Origin: Cryomorphaceae bacterium
GTDB lineage: Bacteria; Bacteroidota; Bacteroidia; Flavobacteriales; Schleiferiaceae
Assembly (NCBI GenBank): GCA_013205365.1
Contig: JABMNC010000069.1
Location: 1 to 28,276 of the forward strand
Direction: 5' to 3'
Length of the DNA: 28,276 nt
Both the position numbers and the translations under genes were made by a program. This document shows, one piece after another, positions 14,762 to 22,431 of the stretch. Every line of letters starts with the position of its first letter. The stretch's first letter is position 1. Under the pieces are notes generated by a model, which saw only the letters and a list, made by a program, of their open reading frames with translations, did not search any database and was not told the origin of the DNA.

Positions 14762-15373
14762 ATGCCTGGATTAATTGGCAAAAAAATTGGAATGACCAGC
14801 ATCTTCGACGGTGACGGAAAGAATTTTCCGTGTACTGTAATTGAGTTGGGGCCCTGCGTGGTCACCCAGCTCAAGTCGAACGATGTCGATGGTTACGAAG
14901 CCGTGCAGATCGGTTTTGGCGAAAAGAAAAACGCCATATCGCCTGCCTCCGGTCATGCTGCAAAGGCCAACACCACAGCAAAGTCAAAGTATGTTGAATT
15001 TCGTGATTTCGGGACCCCCGTGTCTTTAGGCGAAGTTCTTACCGTGGCTATGTTTGCGGAAGGCGAATTTGTAGACATCGTAGGACAGTCAAAAGGTAAA
15101 GGCTTCCAAGGTGTTGTAAGGCGTCACGGCTTTAGCGGTGTCGGCGAATCAACCCACGGACAGCATAACCGCGGACGCGCACCCGGTTCTATCGGTGCGG
15201 GTTCTGACCCTAGCCGCGTATTCAAGGGTATGCGCATGGGTGGCCGTATGGGCAATGACCGTATTAAAATTCAAAACCTTCAAATTTTGAAGGTCGATGC
15301 AGAGAAGAATCTGCTCGTTGTTAAAGGATCCATTCCCGGAGCGAAGCAATCGCTTGTAATTGTAGAGAGATAA
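14762..15373 (+). CDS. rplC: 50S ribosomal protein L3 (uL3)
   Basis: L3 is an early 50S assembly protein whose long loop reaches the peptidyl-transferase centre. It has 203 residues, normal. The start MPGLIGKKIGMTSIFD and the loop segment HGQHNRGRAPGSIGAGSDPS identify it. Where E. coli has GSIGQNQTPG, containing the glutamine methylated by PrmB, this protein has GSIGAGSDPS, so neither glutamine is present and the modification cannot occur at that place. Its stop overlaps the rplD start (TAATG), which suggests coupled translation. Confidence 0.98.
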   Translation: MPGLIGKKIGMTSIFDGDGKNFPCTVIELGPCVVTQLKSNDVDGYEAVQIGFGEKKNAISPASGHAAKANTTAKSKYVEFRDFGTPVSLGEVLTVAMFAEGEFVDIVGQSKGKGFQGVVRRHGFSGVGESTHGQHNRGRAPGSIGAGSDPSRVFKGMRMGGRMGNDRIKIQNLQILKVDAEKNLLVVKGSIPGAKQSLVIVER

Positions 15374-16008
15374 TGGAAATTCGAATTCTCAACCAACAAG
15401 GTGCGGAGACTGGCCGTATGGTCCAGCTAAACGACGAGGTTTTTGGAGTCACTCCCAACGACCACGCGATGTACCTCGACGTAAAGCAGTACCTAGCCAA
15501 CCAGCGTCAGGGTACGCACAAGTCCAAGCAGCGTGCTGAGATTGCTCGTACTACCAAAAAGCTTCACAAGCAAAAGGGTACGGGCGGCGCGCGACATGGC
15601 AGCATGAAATCGCCACTGTTTCGTGGTGGAGGTCGTGTTTTTGGACCAGTTCCTCACGAGTACGGCTTCAAGCTCAATAAAAAATTGAAATTGGTCGCCC
15701 GCAAGTCTGCTTTAAGCCAGCTCGCTGCGTCAAACCAGATTTTAGTAGTGGATCAGATCTCTATGACGGCAGCCAAGACTAAGGATTACGCAGTGATTCT
15801 TAAAGCCTTAGGTCTCGACGGCAAGAAATCCACTGTAGTATTGGCCGAAGCGAATAATTCCATATATTTGTCGTCCCGCAATTTTGAGGGTTCAAAAGTG
15901 GTAATTGCTTCAGAATTAAGTACTTATTCTATTTTGAATGGTGGCACTCTAGTTTTAGTTGAGCCCTCGATTGCGAAAATTGAAACCGCCTTAACGGCCA
16001 AATTGTGA
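15373..16008 (+). CDS. rplD: 50S ribosomal protein L4 (uL4)
   Basis: L4 binds 23S rRNA domain I and extends a loop into the nascent-peptide exit tunnel. It has 211 residues, slightly above E. coli (201). The tunnel loop region GTGGARHGSMKSPLFRGGG and the following HEYGFKLNKKLK are clear. In E. coli, L4 also represses its own operon at a leader before rpsJ; that leader is absent here, so this control is probably lost or relocated. The start overlaps the rplC stop and the stop overlaps the rplW start (TGATG), so L3, L4 and L23 form a coupled trio. Confidence 0.98.
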   Translation: MEIRILNQQGAETGRMVQLNDEVFGVTPNDHAMYLDVKQYLANQRQGTHKSKQRAEIARTTKKLHKQKGTGGARHGSMKSPLFRGGGRVFGPVPHEYGFKLNKKLKLVARKSALSQLAASNQILVVDQISMTAAKTKDYAVILKALGLDGKKSTVVLAEANNSIYLSSRNFEGSKVVIASELSTYSILNGGTLVLVEPSIAKIETALTAKL

Positions 16009-16301
16009 TGGAACAGATTCTAATTCGCCCGGTACTTACCGAAAAAGCGACTGCCTCAGCAGAGACAGCGAATCGCTACACGTTTGTAGTAGATAAAAAG
16101 GCCAATAAGGTTGAAATTAAAAAAGCAGTAGAGCAAGCCTACAAGGTGAACGTAGAAAACGTTCGCACCATGATTGCGCCTGCCAAGAGTATTGTGCGCA
16201 ACACTAAGTCGGGCGTTCTTAAGGGACGTAAGCCTTCTGTAAAGAAAGCGGTGATTGAAGTTCGCGCTGGTGAAACCATAGATATCTACGCTAACCTCTA
16301 A
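16008..16301 (+). CDS. rplW: 50S ribosomal protein L23 (uL23)
   Basis: L23 sits beside the tunnel exit and is the docking site for trigger factor and the signal recognition particle. It has 97 residues, the usual length. ILIRPVLTEKATASAE at the N-terminus and YTFVVDKKANKVEIKKAVE are family hallmarks, followed by the flexible basic loop and the final VIEVRAGETIDIYANL. I start it at the ATG inside TGATG; the GTG one codon earlier would only add a methionine and is less likely. rplB follows after 3 bases. Confidence 0.97.
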   Translation: MEQILIRPVLTEKATASAETANRYTFVVDKKANKVEIKKAVEQAYKVNVENVRTMIAPAKSIVRNTKSGVLKGRKPSVKKAVIEVRAGETIDIYANL

Positions 16302-16304
16302 GTC

Positions 16305-17129
16305 ATGGGTGTACGTAAACTCAAACCGACCACGCCAGGACAGCGTCATCGTTCAGTAAACGATTTCGCAGTGCTGAGCTCTGTGGCTCCAGAAAAAAGC
16401 CTAACGGTACCTAACAGGCGTTCCGGCGGACGAAACAATACTGGTAAGATGACCATGCGGTACGTCGGTGGTGGCGCCAAGCAGCGCTACCGTATCGTTG
16501 ATTTTAAGCGTGAGAAGTTCAATATTCCTGCCACCGTTAAAAGCATTGAGTACGATCCGAACCGCACCGCTTTTATCGCCTTATTGGTTTATGCCGACGG
16601 AGAGAAGCGCTACATCATTGCGCCTAACGGATTGGTAGCAGGGCAGACTTTGCTCAGCGGACCTGGTGTCGCTCCAGAGGTTGGCAACGCCATGAAGCTT
16701 TCGGATATGCCTTTGGGTACGATTGTTCACAATGTGGAGCTTCGTCCTGGTCAGGGTGGAATCATTGCCCGCTCTGCCGGTGCATTTGCCCAGCTTGCAG
16801 CCCGCGACGGTAAATACGCTACGCTACGCATGCCTTCCGGGGAGAGTCGTTTGATTCTTACGGAGTGCATGGCAACTATAGGAACGGTCTCGAACGCAGA
16901 CCATTCTCAGGTCGACAGTGGAAAGGCAGGTCGCAGCCGTTGGCTCGGTCGCCGTCCTCGAACTCGCGGTGTTGCAATGAACCCTGTAGATCACCCTATG
17001 GGTGGTGGTGAGGGACGCGCTTCAGGCGGACACCCACGTTCACGCAAAGGGATTCCGGCCAAAGGATACAAAACACGTACTCCTAAGAAGGCAAGCAATC
17101 GTTATATCATTGAAAAACGCAAGAAGTAA
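16305..17129 (+). CDS. rplB: 50S ribosomal protein L2 (uL2)
   Basis: L2 is a large core protein of the 50S subunit needed for subunit joining and peptidyl-transferase activity. It has 274 residues, the standard size. N-terminal MGVRKLKPTTPGQRHRS, the OB-fold part RRSGGRNNTGKMTMRYVGGG, and the C-terminal VDHPMGGGEGRASGGHPRS loop, which reaches towards the catalytic centre, are all present. The variant HPMGGGEG, with Met where E. coli has His, fits my recollection of Bacteroidota L2. It lies 3 bases after rplW and 2 before rpsS. Confidence 0.98.
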   Translation: MGVRKLKPTTPGQRHRSVNDFAVLSSVAPEKSLTVPNRRSGGRNNTGKMTMRYVGGGAKQRYRIVDFKREKFNIPATVKSIEYDPNRTAFIALLVYADGEKRYIIAPNGLVAGQTLLSGPGVAPEVGNAMKLSDMPLGTIVHNVELRPGQGGIIARSAGAFAQLAARDGKYATLRMPSGESRLILTECMATIGTVSNADHSQVDSGKAGRSRWLGRRPRTRGVAMNPVDHPMGGGEGRASGGHPRSRKGIPAKGYKTRTPKKASNRYIIEKRKK

Positions 17130-17131
17130 TC

Positions 17132-17410
17132 ATGTCACGTTCGCTTAAAAAAGGTCCATACATCCATTTCAAGCTCGAGAAGCGAGTTATGGAGAACGTG
17201 GAGGCAGGTAAAAAGACTGTTATCAAAACTTGGTCACGGGCTTCAATGATCAGTCCAGATTTTGTTGGACAGACCATCGCAGTGTATAACGGTAAAACGT
17301 TTGTTCCTGTGTACGTTACTGAGAACATGGTTGGGCACAAGTTGGGAGAGTTTTCGCCCACCCGTGTATTCCGTGGCCACTCTGGCAAAAAAGACAAAGG
17401 CAAAAAGTAA
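17132..17410 (+). CDS. rpsS: 30S ribosomal protein S19 (uS19)
   Basis: S19 is in the 30S head, pairs with S13 and contacts the A-site tRNA side and bridge B1a. It has 92 residues, as expected. The opening SRSLKKGPYIHFKL, the middle KTWSRASMISPDFVGQTIAVYNGK and the end FSPTRVFRGHSGKK are diagnostic. The start context is TAATCATG, with the rplB stop 2 bases before the ATG and no Shine-Dalgarno. rplV begins 6 bases later. Confidence 0.98.
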   Translation: MSRSLKKGPYIHFKLEKRVMENVEAGKKTVIKTWSRASMISPDFVGQTIAVYNGKTFVPVYVTENMVGHKLGEFSPTRVFRGHSGKKDKGKK

Positions 17411-17416
17411 GAATCG

Positions 17417-17839
17417 ATGGGAGCTCGTAAAAAAAACAGCGCTAATGCGATCAAGGAGGCCCGCCGCACTGTGGCTATGGCATCCTTAAATGACTGTCCA
17501 ACATCACCGCGCAAGATGCGTTTGATGGCCGACCTCATTCGTGGAATGGAAGTAGCCAAGGCACTCTATGTGCTGAAGCACAGCAGTAAAGAGGCGTCCA
17601 TTCGCCTTGAGAAGCTTCTTATTTCTGCTTTGAGTAACTGGCAAACTAAAAATCCTGACTCGTCGGTTGATGCTGGCCTTGTGGTTCAGAGCATCTCTGT
17701 AGACGGAGGCCGTATGCTAAAGCGCATTCAGCCCGCTCCCCAGGGTCGTGCCCACCGAGTGCGCAAGCGCTCTAACCATGTAACCCTTATTGTGGGTCGC
17801 ATTGCCGAAGAAGTTTCACCAAGTTCTGAAAACGCCTAA
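17417..17839 (+). CDS. rplV: 50S ribosomal protein L22 (uL22)
   Basis: L22 contacts all 23S rRNA domains; its beta-hairpin forms the narrow part of the exit tunnel with L4, where macrolide-resistance changes occur in other species. It has 140 residues against 110 in E. coli. The extra length is an N-terminal stretch (MGARKKNSANAIKEARR) and a short C-terminal tail. Core features are SPRKMRLMADLIRGMEVAKAL and the hairpin region GRMLKRIQPAPQGRAHRVRKR. rpsC follows after 2 bases. Confidence 0.97.
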   Translation: MGARKKNSANAIKEARRTVAMASLNDCPTSPRKMRLMADLIRGMEVAKALYVLKHSSKEASIRLEKLLISALSNWQTKNPDSSVDAGLVVQSISVDGGRMLKRIQPAPQGRAHRVRKRSNHVTLIVGRIAEEVSPSSENA

Positions 17840-17841
17840 TC

Positions 17842-18660
17842 ATGGGACAAAAAGCAAATCCTATTGGCAATCGCCTAGGCTACATCCGCGGTTGGGATTC
17901 CAATTGGTACGGAGGAAGGAACTACGGTGACAAGCTTGCCGAAGATGCCGCCATCAGAAAATACCTCTATGCACGATTGAGTCGCGCTAACGTAGCTCGC
18001 ATCATTATTGAGCGGACGCTCAAGTTGGTAACAGTTACCATCGCGACGGCCCGTCCTGGTGTCATCATTGGTAAGGGTGGACAAGAAGTAGACAAGCTTC
18101 GTGAGGAGTTGCGCAAACTAACGAAGAAGGAAGTTCAGCTGAACATCCATGAAATCAAGCGCCCGGAACTCGACGCAAAACTTGTTGCAGACAGCATTGC
18201 TCGCCAGATTGAAGGACGTATTTCGTTTCGTCGTGCAGTTAAGATGTCCATTGGCAGCACCATGCGTATGGGAGCCGAAGGTATCAAAGTACAGGTCAGT
18301 GGCCGTTTGAACGGTGCTGAGATTGCTCGCTCTGAGAAGTTTAAGGATGGCCGTACGCCCCTGCACACTTTTAGAGCAGATATTGATTACTTTCTATCAG
18401 AAGCACATACAACCTACGGCCGTATTGGCATTAAGGTTTGGATCATGAAGGGTGAAGTATTTGGTAAGCGTGACCTCAGCAACGTACTTGGTGTGACCAA
18501 GCGCGCCGGTGTGGGTGCGGGTACTGGAGCAAATCCAAGTGCGGGCGCTCCCTCTGGAGGCAACGACCGCGGAGGCAGTCGTGATCGCGATCGCGATCGC
18601 CGCAAGCCTAATACCGGAGGCCGCCCCAATAGCAATAATAACAACAACCGTAAAGCGTAA
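17842..18660 (+). CDS. rpsC: 30S ribosomal protein S3 (uS3) with low-complexity C-terminal tail
   Basis: S3 lines the mRNA entry tunnel with S4 and S5 and has helicase-assisting activity. The normal body spans residues 1-220: MGQKANPIGNRLG, the KH domain with VIIGKGGQEVDKLREEL, and the C-terminal domain ending near IKVWIMKGEVFGKRDLSN. Residues 222-272 are an added tail, first Gly/Ala/Ser-rich, then RDRDRDRR, then five asparagines before NRKA. E. coli S3 has 233 residues, this one 272. The tail includes three GATCGC repeats in the DNA. It is probably disordered and near the mRNA entry side; any effect is unknown. rplP begins 5 bases later. Confidence 0.97.
   Translation: MGQKANPIGNRLGYIRGWDSNWYGGRNYGDKLAEDAAIRKYLYARLSRANVARIIIERTLKLVTVTIATARPGVIIGKGGQEVDKLREELRKLTKKEVQLNIHEIKRPELDAKLVADSIARQIEGRISFRRAVKMSIGSTMRMGAEGIKVQVSGRLNGAEIARSEKFKDGRTPLHTFRADIDYFLSEAHTTYGRIGIKVWIMKGEVFGKRDLSNVLGVTKRAGVGAGTGANPSAGAPSGGNDRGGSRDRDRDRRKPNTGGRPNSNNNNNRKA
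18583..18600 (+). repeat. (GATCGC)x3 tandem repeat inside rpsC tail
   Basis: Three exact copies of GATCGC encode alternating Asp-Arg in the S3 C-terminal tail. Such a short tandem repeat can gain or lose six-base units without changing frame, so tail length may vary among relatives. Confidence 0.85.
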
Positions 18661-18665
18661 TCGTC

Positions 18666-19088
18666 ATGCTTCAGCCGAAAAAGACTAAGTACCGCAAAAT
18701 GTTCAAGGGTAAAATGAAGGGCAACGCTCAGCGTGGTGCCACATTGGCCTTTGGTTCGTACGGAATTAAGTCACTCGAAGAGGTTTGGATGACCGCTCGC
18801 CAGATTGAAGCCGCGCGTATTGCGGCAACCCGCTACATGAAGCGCGAAGGCCAACTTTGGATTCGCATCTTCCCAGACAAGCCGATTACCAAGAAACCTC
18901 TTGAGGTACGTATGGGTAAGGGTAAGGGTGCGGTAGAATACTGGGCCGCAGTAGTTCGTCCGGGTCGCATGCTTTTTGAACTCGATGGAGTTACGGAAGA
19001 AGTGGCGCGCGAGGCACTGCGTCTTGCAGCTCAAAAGCTTCCCGTTAAGACGAAGCTTGTGGTTCGTCGCGATTTAGTTAACGCTTAA
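18666..19088 (+). CDS. rplP: 50S ribosomal protein L16 (uL16)
   Basis: L16 is a late-assembling 50S protein that organises the A-site tRNA-binding region. It has 140 residues, near the usual 136-140. MLQPKKTKYRKMFKGKMKG at the start, the RQIEAARIAATRYMKREG helix, and RMGKGKGAVEYWAA are diagnostic. The Arg in RMGKGKG matches the one hydroxylated in E. coli L16. It lies 5 bases after rpsC and 13 before rpmC. Confidence 0.98.
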   Translation: MLQPKKTKYRKMFKGKMKGNAQRGATLAFGSYGIKSLEEVWMTARQIEAARIAATRYMKREGQLWIRIFPDKPITKKPLEVRMGKGKGAVEYWAAVVRPGRMLFELDGVTEEVAREALRLAAQKLPVKTKLVVRRDLVNA

Positions 19089-19101
19089 GCCATAGAAAAC
19101 C

Positions 19102-19293
19102 ATGACTACTGCTGAACTTAAAAAAATGAGCACCGAGGAGGTTGGTACCCGCTACCAGTCTATCAAGACGGAATTGTTCGATCTAAAGCGCAAGCATCGC
19201 TTGAGCCCGCTTGAAAATCCAATGCGCATTGCTGCACTCCGAAAGGACGTTGCTCGCTTTGCAACAGAAATGACTCAGCGCTCTAAGAATTAA
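19102..19293 (+). CDS. rpmC: 50S ribosomal protein L29 (uL29)
   Basis: L29 is a small two-helix protein beside L23 at the tunnel exit. It has 63 residues, the standard length. Hallmarks are the N-terminal TAELKKMSTEEVGTRYQSIK helix, ELFDLKRKHRLSPLENPMRI (in which the family pattern LfnLR.q...gqLenp is seen) and the final KDVARFATEMTQRSKN helix. It is in its usual place between rplP and rpsQ, 4 bases before rpsQ. Confidence 0.96.
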   Translation: MTTAELKKMSTEEVGTRYQSIKTELFDLKRKHRLSPLENPMRIAALRKDVARFATEMTQRSKN

Positions 19294-19297
19294 TACG

Positions 19298-19558
19298 ATG
19301 GAAAACCAACGAAATCTGCGCAAAGAGCGCGTCGGGGTAGTAACCTCCTCGGCTATGGATAAGACCGTAACCGTTAATGTTTCGCGCCGCGTTAAGCACG
19401 AGATGTATGGCAAGTTTGTCACCTTCTCTAATAAGTTTCACGCTCACGATGAAACCAATGACTGCAACCAAGGAGACACGGTTCGCATCATGGAAGTCCG
19501 CCCTCTTTCTAAAACGAAGAAGTGGCGCGTTGTTGAAATCATTGAGCGCGCTAAGTAA
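19298..19558 (+). CDS. rpsQ: 30S ribosomal protein S17 (uS17)
   Basis: S17 is an early-binding OB-fold protein that stabilises the 5' domain of 16S rRNA. It has 86 residues, as usual. RKERVGVVTSSAMDKTVTV opens the OB fold; KHEMYGKFVTFSNKFHAHDE and GDTVRIMEVRPLSKTKKWRV complete it. It starts 4 bases after rpmC and ends 6 bases before rplN, with no Shine-Dalgarno at either junction. Confidence 0.98.
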   Translation: MENQRNLRKERVGVVTSSAMDKTVTVNVSRRVKHEMYGKFVTFSNKFHAHDETNDCNQGDTVRIMEVRPLSKTKKWRVVEIIERAK

Positions 19559-19564
19559 TTAATC

Positions 19565-19933
19565 ATGCTACAAACTGAATCCCGTCTCCGCGTTGCGGAC
19601 AATACTGGTGCCAAAGAAGTGTTGGTGATTCGTGTGCTAGGTGGCACACGTCGTCGCTACGCATCTGTTGGTGACACCATAGTGGTCACTGTTAAAGATG
19701 CCGCACCTTCTGGAAACGCCAAAAAAGGTACCGTTTCTAAGGCGGTAGTAGTTCGCACTACTAAAGAAATTCGCCGTCCTGACGGATCCTACATCCGCTT
19801 CGACGACAACGCTTGTGTTTTGCTTAATGCCAACGGCGAAATGCGCGGTACCCGCGTCTTTGGTCCTGTGGCCCGTGAGCTACGCGACAAGCAGTACATG
19901 AAGATTGTCTCACTAGCACCTGAGGTGCTTTAA
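19565..19933 (+). CDS. rplN: 50S ribosomal protein L14 (uL14)
   Basis: L14 lies at the subunit interface, forms bridges to the 30S, and is the binding site of the silencing factor RsfS. It has 122 residues, the canonical length. LQTESRLRVADNTGAKEVL, the VVVRTTKEIRRPDGSYIRFD strand region and GTRVFGPVARELRDKQYMKI are diagnostic and uninterrupted. In E. coli it begins the spc operon with its own promoter; here only 6 bases separate it from rpsQ, so S10 and spc units are joined. Confidence 0.98.
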   Translation: MLQTESRLRVADNTGAKEVLVIRVLGGTRRRYASVGDTIVVTVKDAAPSGNAKKGTVSKAVVVRTTKEIRRPDGSYIRFDDNACVLLNANGEMRGTRVFGPVARELRDKQYMKIVSLAPEVL

Positions 19934-19945
19934 TCGCCTAAGACG

Positions 19946-20263
19946 ATGGCAAAATTTCACATTAAAACCGGAGACACCGTTGTGGTGATCGCGGGTTCGC
20001 ACAAGGGCGAGCAAGGTAAGATTGTACGCATGATACCAAAGCAGCATCGCGCTATTGTAGAAGGGGTAAACCTAGTAACGAAGCACATTAAGCCTAGTGC
20101 AACCAGTCCCCAAGGTGGGCTTCAGAAAGTTGAAGCGCCACTTCACATTTCAAACCTTATGCTCCTAGATAGTAAAGGCGTTGCAACCCGAACGGGAATC
20201 CGTTTTGAGGCCAATGGGGTGAAAGTTCGTGTCGCTAAAAAAACCGGTGAAGTAATTAAGTAA
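19946..20263 (+). CDS. rplX: 50S ribosomal protein L24 (uL24)
   Basis: L24 starts 50S assembly by binding the 5' end of 23S rRNA and lies near the tunnel exit. It has 105 residues, normal. The KOW motif GDTVVVIAGSHKGEQGKIV and the later VEGVNLVTKHIKPS are clear, followed by PLHISNLMLLDSKGVATR. Its stop overlaps the rplE ATG (TAATG). In E. coli the S8 translational operator lies around the L24-L5 junction; I did not find an evident copy of that structure here. Confidence 0.98.
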   Translation: MAKFHIKTGDTVVVIAGSHKGEQGKIVRMIPKQHRAIVEGVNLVTKHIKPSATSPQGGLQKVEAPLHISNLMLLDSKGVATRTGIRFEANGVKVRVAKKTGEVIK

Positions 20264-20802
20264 TGGAACCAAATCTCAAAAAGAAGTATTTCGATCAGGT
20301 CGTTCCGGCCATGATGGAATTGTTTTCCTACACCAACCAGATGCAGGTTCCCCGCATCCAAAAGATTGTTCTAAACCAAGGTCTTGGAGCAGCGGTTGCC
20401 GATAAGAAGCTTATCGAGTACGCTATTGAAGAGATGTCGACTATTGCAGGACAGCGTGCTGTTGCAACGAAATCGAAGAAGGACATTTCCAACTTTAAAC
20501 TCCGTAAGGGTATGCCCATTGGAGTTCGCGTAACCCTCCGCGGCGAGCGCATGTACGAATTCTTCGACCGCCTTTTGGTTTCTTCATTACCACGTATCCG
20601 CGACTTTCAGGGTCTCAAGGATGGTTTTGATGGTCGTGGAAACTACACCTTCGGTATTACCGAGCAAATTATTTTTCCAGAAATTGAGATTGATAAGGTC
20701 AATCGTATTTCAGGGATGGACATAACGTTCGTAACCTCGGCAAACACAGACAAGGAGAGCAAGTCCCTCCTTCAGAGTTTCGGAATGCCTTTTAAGAAGT
20801 AA
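20263..20802 (+). CDS. rplE: 50S ribosomal protein L5 (uL5)
   Basis: L5 binds 5S rRNA in the central protuberance and makes a bridge to S13. It has 179 residues, standard. The conserved IQKIVLNQGLGAAVADKK, AGQRAVATKSKKDISNFKLR and MYEFFDRLLVSSLPRIRDFQ segments are present, as is the C-terminal ISGMDITFVTSANTDKES. It begins within the rplX stop (TAATG), which suggests coupled synthesis with L24, and is followed after 3 bases by rpsN. Confidence 0.98.
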   Translation: MEPNLKKKYFDQVVPAMMELFSYTNQMQVPRIQKIVLNQGLGAAVADKKLIEYAIEEMSTIAGQRAVATKSKKDISNFKLRKGMPIGVRVTLRGERMYEFFDRLLVSSLPRIRDFQGLKDGFDGRGNYTFGITEQIIFPEIEIDKVNRISGMDITFVTSANTDKESKSLLQSFGMPFKK

Positions 20803-20805
20803 GCC

Positions 20806-21075
20806 ATGGCAAAAGAATCAATGAAAGCGCGCGAGCGCAAGCGTGAAGCTCTAGTAGCTAAGTATGCTGCTAAGCGCGCGGCCCTAAAGGCAGCAGGCGA
20901 CTACCTCGCACTGCAAAAGATACCAAAGAACGCAAGTCCAGTGCGTCTTCACAACCGCTGCAAACTAACGGGTCGTCCTCGCGGATACATGCGTCAGTTT
21001 GGAATTTCTCGCGTAACGTTTCGTGATATGGCCCTGAACGGCTTGATCCCAGGTGTTAAGAAGAGTAGCTGGTAA
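20806..21075 (+). CDS. rpsN: 30S ribosomal protein S14 (uS14), zinc-free form
   Basis: S14 is a late-assembly protein of the 30S head next to S3 and S10. It has 89 residues, the length of the long, zinc-free type. Only one Cys (NRCKLTGRPRGYM) remains where the short zinc-binding type has two CxxC pairs. RQFGISRVTFRDMALNGLIPGVKKSSW at the end (two parts of one conserved stretch) is diagnostic. The zinc-free form is expected to keep working under zinc limitation. The rpsH start follows after 23 bases. Confidence 0.98.
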   Translation: MAKESMKARERKREALVAKYAAKRAALKAAGDYLALQKIPKNASPVRLHNRCKLTGRPRGYMRQFGISRVTFRDMALNGLIPGVKKSSW

Positions 21076-21098
21076 CCCAACAATAGAACTATTACGTT

Positions 21099-21497
21099 AT
21101 GTACACTGATCCCATCGCAGATTTTTTGACGCGCATTCGCAACGGAGCCAAAGCTGGCCACGCAGTTGTGGAGGTGCCCAATAGCAAGATGAAGGCTGAA
21201 ATCGCTCGCATTCTTATGGACCAAGGCTTTATTAAGGGCTATAAGGTTGATGAAATTGGTCCTCAGGGACTATTGAAAGTTGCTTTGAAGTACGATAAGA
21301 TTTCGAAGCGCTCGGTTATCCGCGGAATTGATCGTGTTTCTCGTCCTGGATTGCGCAATTTTGCCGGTTCAAGCGAAATCCCACGCATCAAGAACGGTTT
21401 GGGTATTGCCATTGTGAGTACTTCGCACGGCATCATGACCGACAAAGAAGCCCGTGCCCAAAATGTGGGCGGAGAAGTAGTTTGTTTAGTTTACTAA
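21099..21497 (+). CDS. rpsH: 30S ribosomal protein S8 (uS8)
   Basis: S8 binds helix 21 of 16S rRNA and is a primary assembly protein; in E. coli it also represses the spc operon. It has 132 residues, normal. DPIADFLTRIRNGAKAGHAV at the start, GLRNFAGSSEIPRIKNGLGI in the middle and STSHGIMTDKEARAQNVGGE at the C-terminus are diagnostic. The 23-base gap before it is one of the longer ones in this cluster and holds no recognisable signal. Confidence 0.98.
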   Translation: MYTDPIADFLTRIRNGAKAGHAVVEVPNSKMKAEIARILMDQGFIKGYKVDEIGPQGLLKVALKYDKISKRSVIRGIDRVSRPGLRNFAGSSEIPRIKNGLGIAIVSTSHGIMTDKEARAQNVGGEVVCLVY

Positions 21498-21506
21498 GGT
21501 TAAGTC

Positions 21507-22061
21507 ATGTCACGAGTTGGTAAATCCCCCATCACCATTCCTGCAGGTATCGATTTATCGATCAATGGGAATGTCGTAACGGTCAAAGGAAAGCTTGGTA
21601 CTTTGACCCAAGAAATCAATCAAGATATTGCCATTGAGCGCGAGGGTGATGTACTTACTGTAGTGCGCCCAACGGACCTTAAGGAGCATCGCTCCCAGCA
21701 TGGTTTGTACCGTGCCTTGATTCAAAACATGATCACTGGAGTTTCAACCGGATTCGCTAAGAATTTGGAGTTGGTTGGAGTAGGCTACCGTGCCTCTCAT
21801 CAGGGACAGAATCTTGAGCTTTCATTAGGTTACTCGCACATTTTTGTGATGCAGATTCCCAATGAGGTTAATCTGAACACCATTTCAGAGAAGGGAAAGA
21901 ACCCCATCATTGAACTTGCTTCGTTTGATAAGCAACTTCTTGGTGCGATCGCCTCTAAAATTCGCAGCCTGCGCAAGCCAGAGCCTTTCAAAGGCAAAGG
22001 AGTTCGCTACGTAGGAGAAATTGTTCGCCGTAAGGCAGGTAAATCAGGAGCTAAGAAGTAA
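21507..22061 (+). CDS. rplF: 50S ribosomal protein L6 (uL6)
   Basis: L6 lies near the GTPase-associated centre and the sarcin-ricin loop. It has 184 residues and two repeated domains of similar fold. SRVGKSPITIPAGIDLSING opens domain 1; NMITGVSTGFAKNLELVGVG leads into domain 2; the C-terminal signature PEPFKGKGVRYVGEIVRRKAG is complete. It is 9 bases after rpsH and 6 before rplR. Confidence 0.98.
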   Translation: MSRVGKSPITIPAGIDLSINGNVVTVKGKLGTLTQEINQDIAIEREGDVLTVVRPTDLKEHRSQHGLYRALIQNMITGVSTGFAKNLELVGVGYRASHQGQNLELSLGYSHIFVMQIPNEVNLNTISEKGKNPIIELASFDKQLLGAIASKIRSLRKPEPFKGKGVRYVGEIVRRKAGKSGAKK

Positions 22062-22067
22062 TAAACT

Positions 22068-22424
22068 ATGGCAACAAAATCATTAACCCGTCGTGAGCGC
22101 ATCCACTACCGTGTGCGCAAGATTGTTGAGGGAACGGCTGTCCGTCCTCGTTTGGCGGTATTCCGCTCGAGCAAAGAAATTTATGCTCAAGTTATTGACG
22201 ACCATTCGGGCAAAACCATTTGTGCGGCATCGTCCCTAAAGTTGGGTGTGCGTGAGGTGAGCGGTTCCAAATTGGAGCAAGCACTTCAGGTAGGCATCAA
22301 GATTGCGGAACTGGCCAAGGCCAACGGTATTGAGTCGGTTTCGTTTGATCGCGGTGGATTCTTGTACCACGGACGTGTAAAATCATTGGCTGAGGGCGCT
22401 CGCAAAGGCGGCCTGAATTTCTAA
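22068..22424 (+). CDS. rplR: 50S ribosomal protein L18 (uL18)
   Basis: L18 binds 5S rRNA together with L5 in the central protuberance. It has 118 residues, the usual size. RRERIHYRVRKIVEGTAVRP and RLAVFRSSKEIYAQVIDDHS at the N-terminal side, and FDRGGFLYHGRVKSLAEGAR at the end, are diagnostic. It lies in its normal position between rplF and rpsE, with a 7-base gap to rpsE and no Shine-Dalgarno. Confidence 0.98.
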   Translation: MATKSLTRRERIHYRVRKIVEGTAVRPRLAVFRSSKEIYAQVIDDHSGKTICAASSLKLGVREVSGSKLEQALQVGIKIAELAKANGIESVSFDRGGFLYHGRVKSLAEGARKGGLNF

Positions 22425-22431
22425 GACTGTT

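Noticed and set aside
18583..18606. GCGATCGC palindromes as possible HIP1-like or methylation signals
   Set aside because: They arise from the GATCGC triplication that encodes Asp-Arg repeats; no similar cluster was seen elsewhere in the window.
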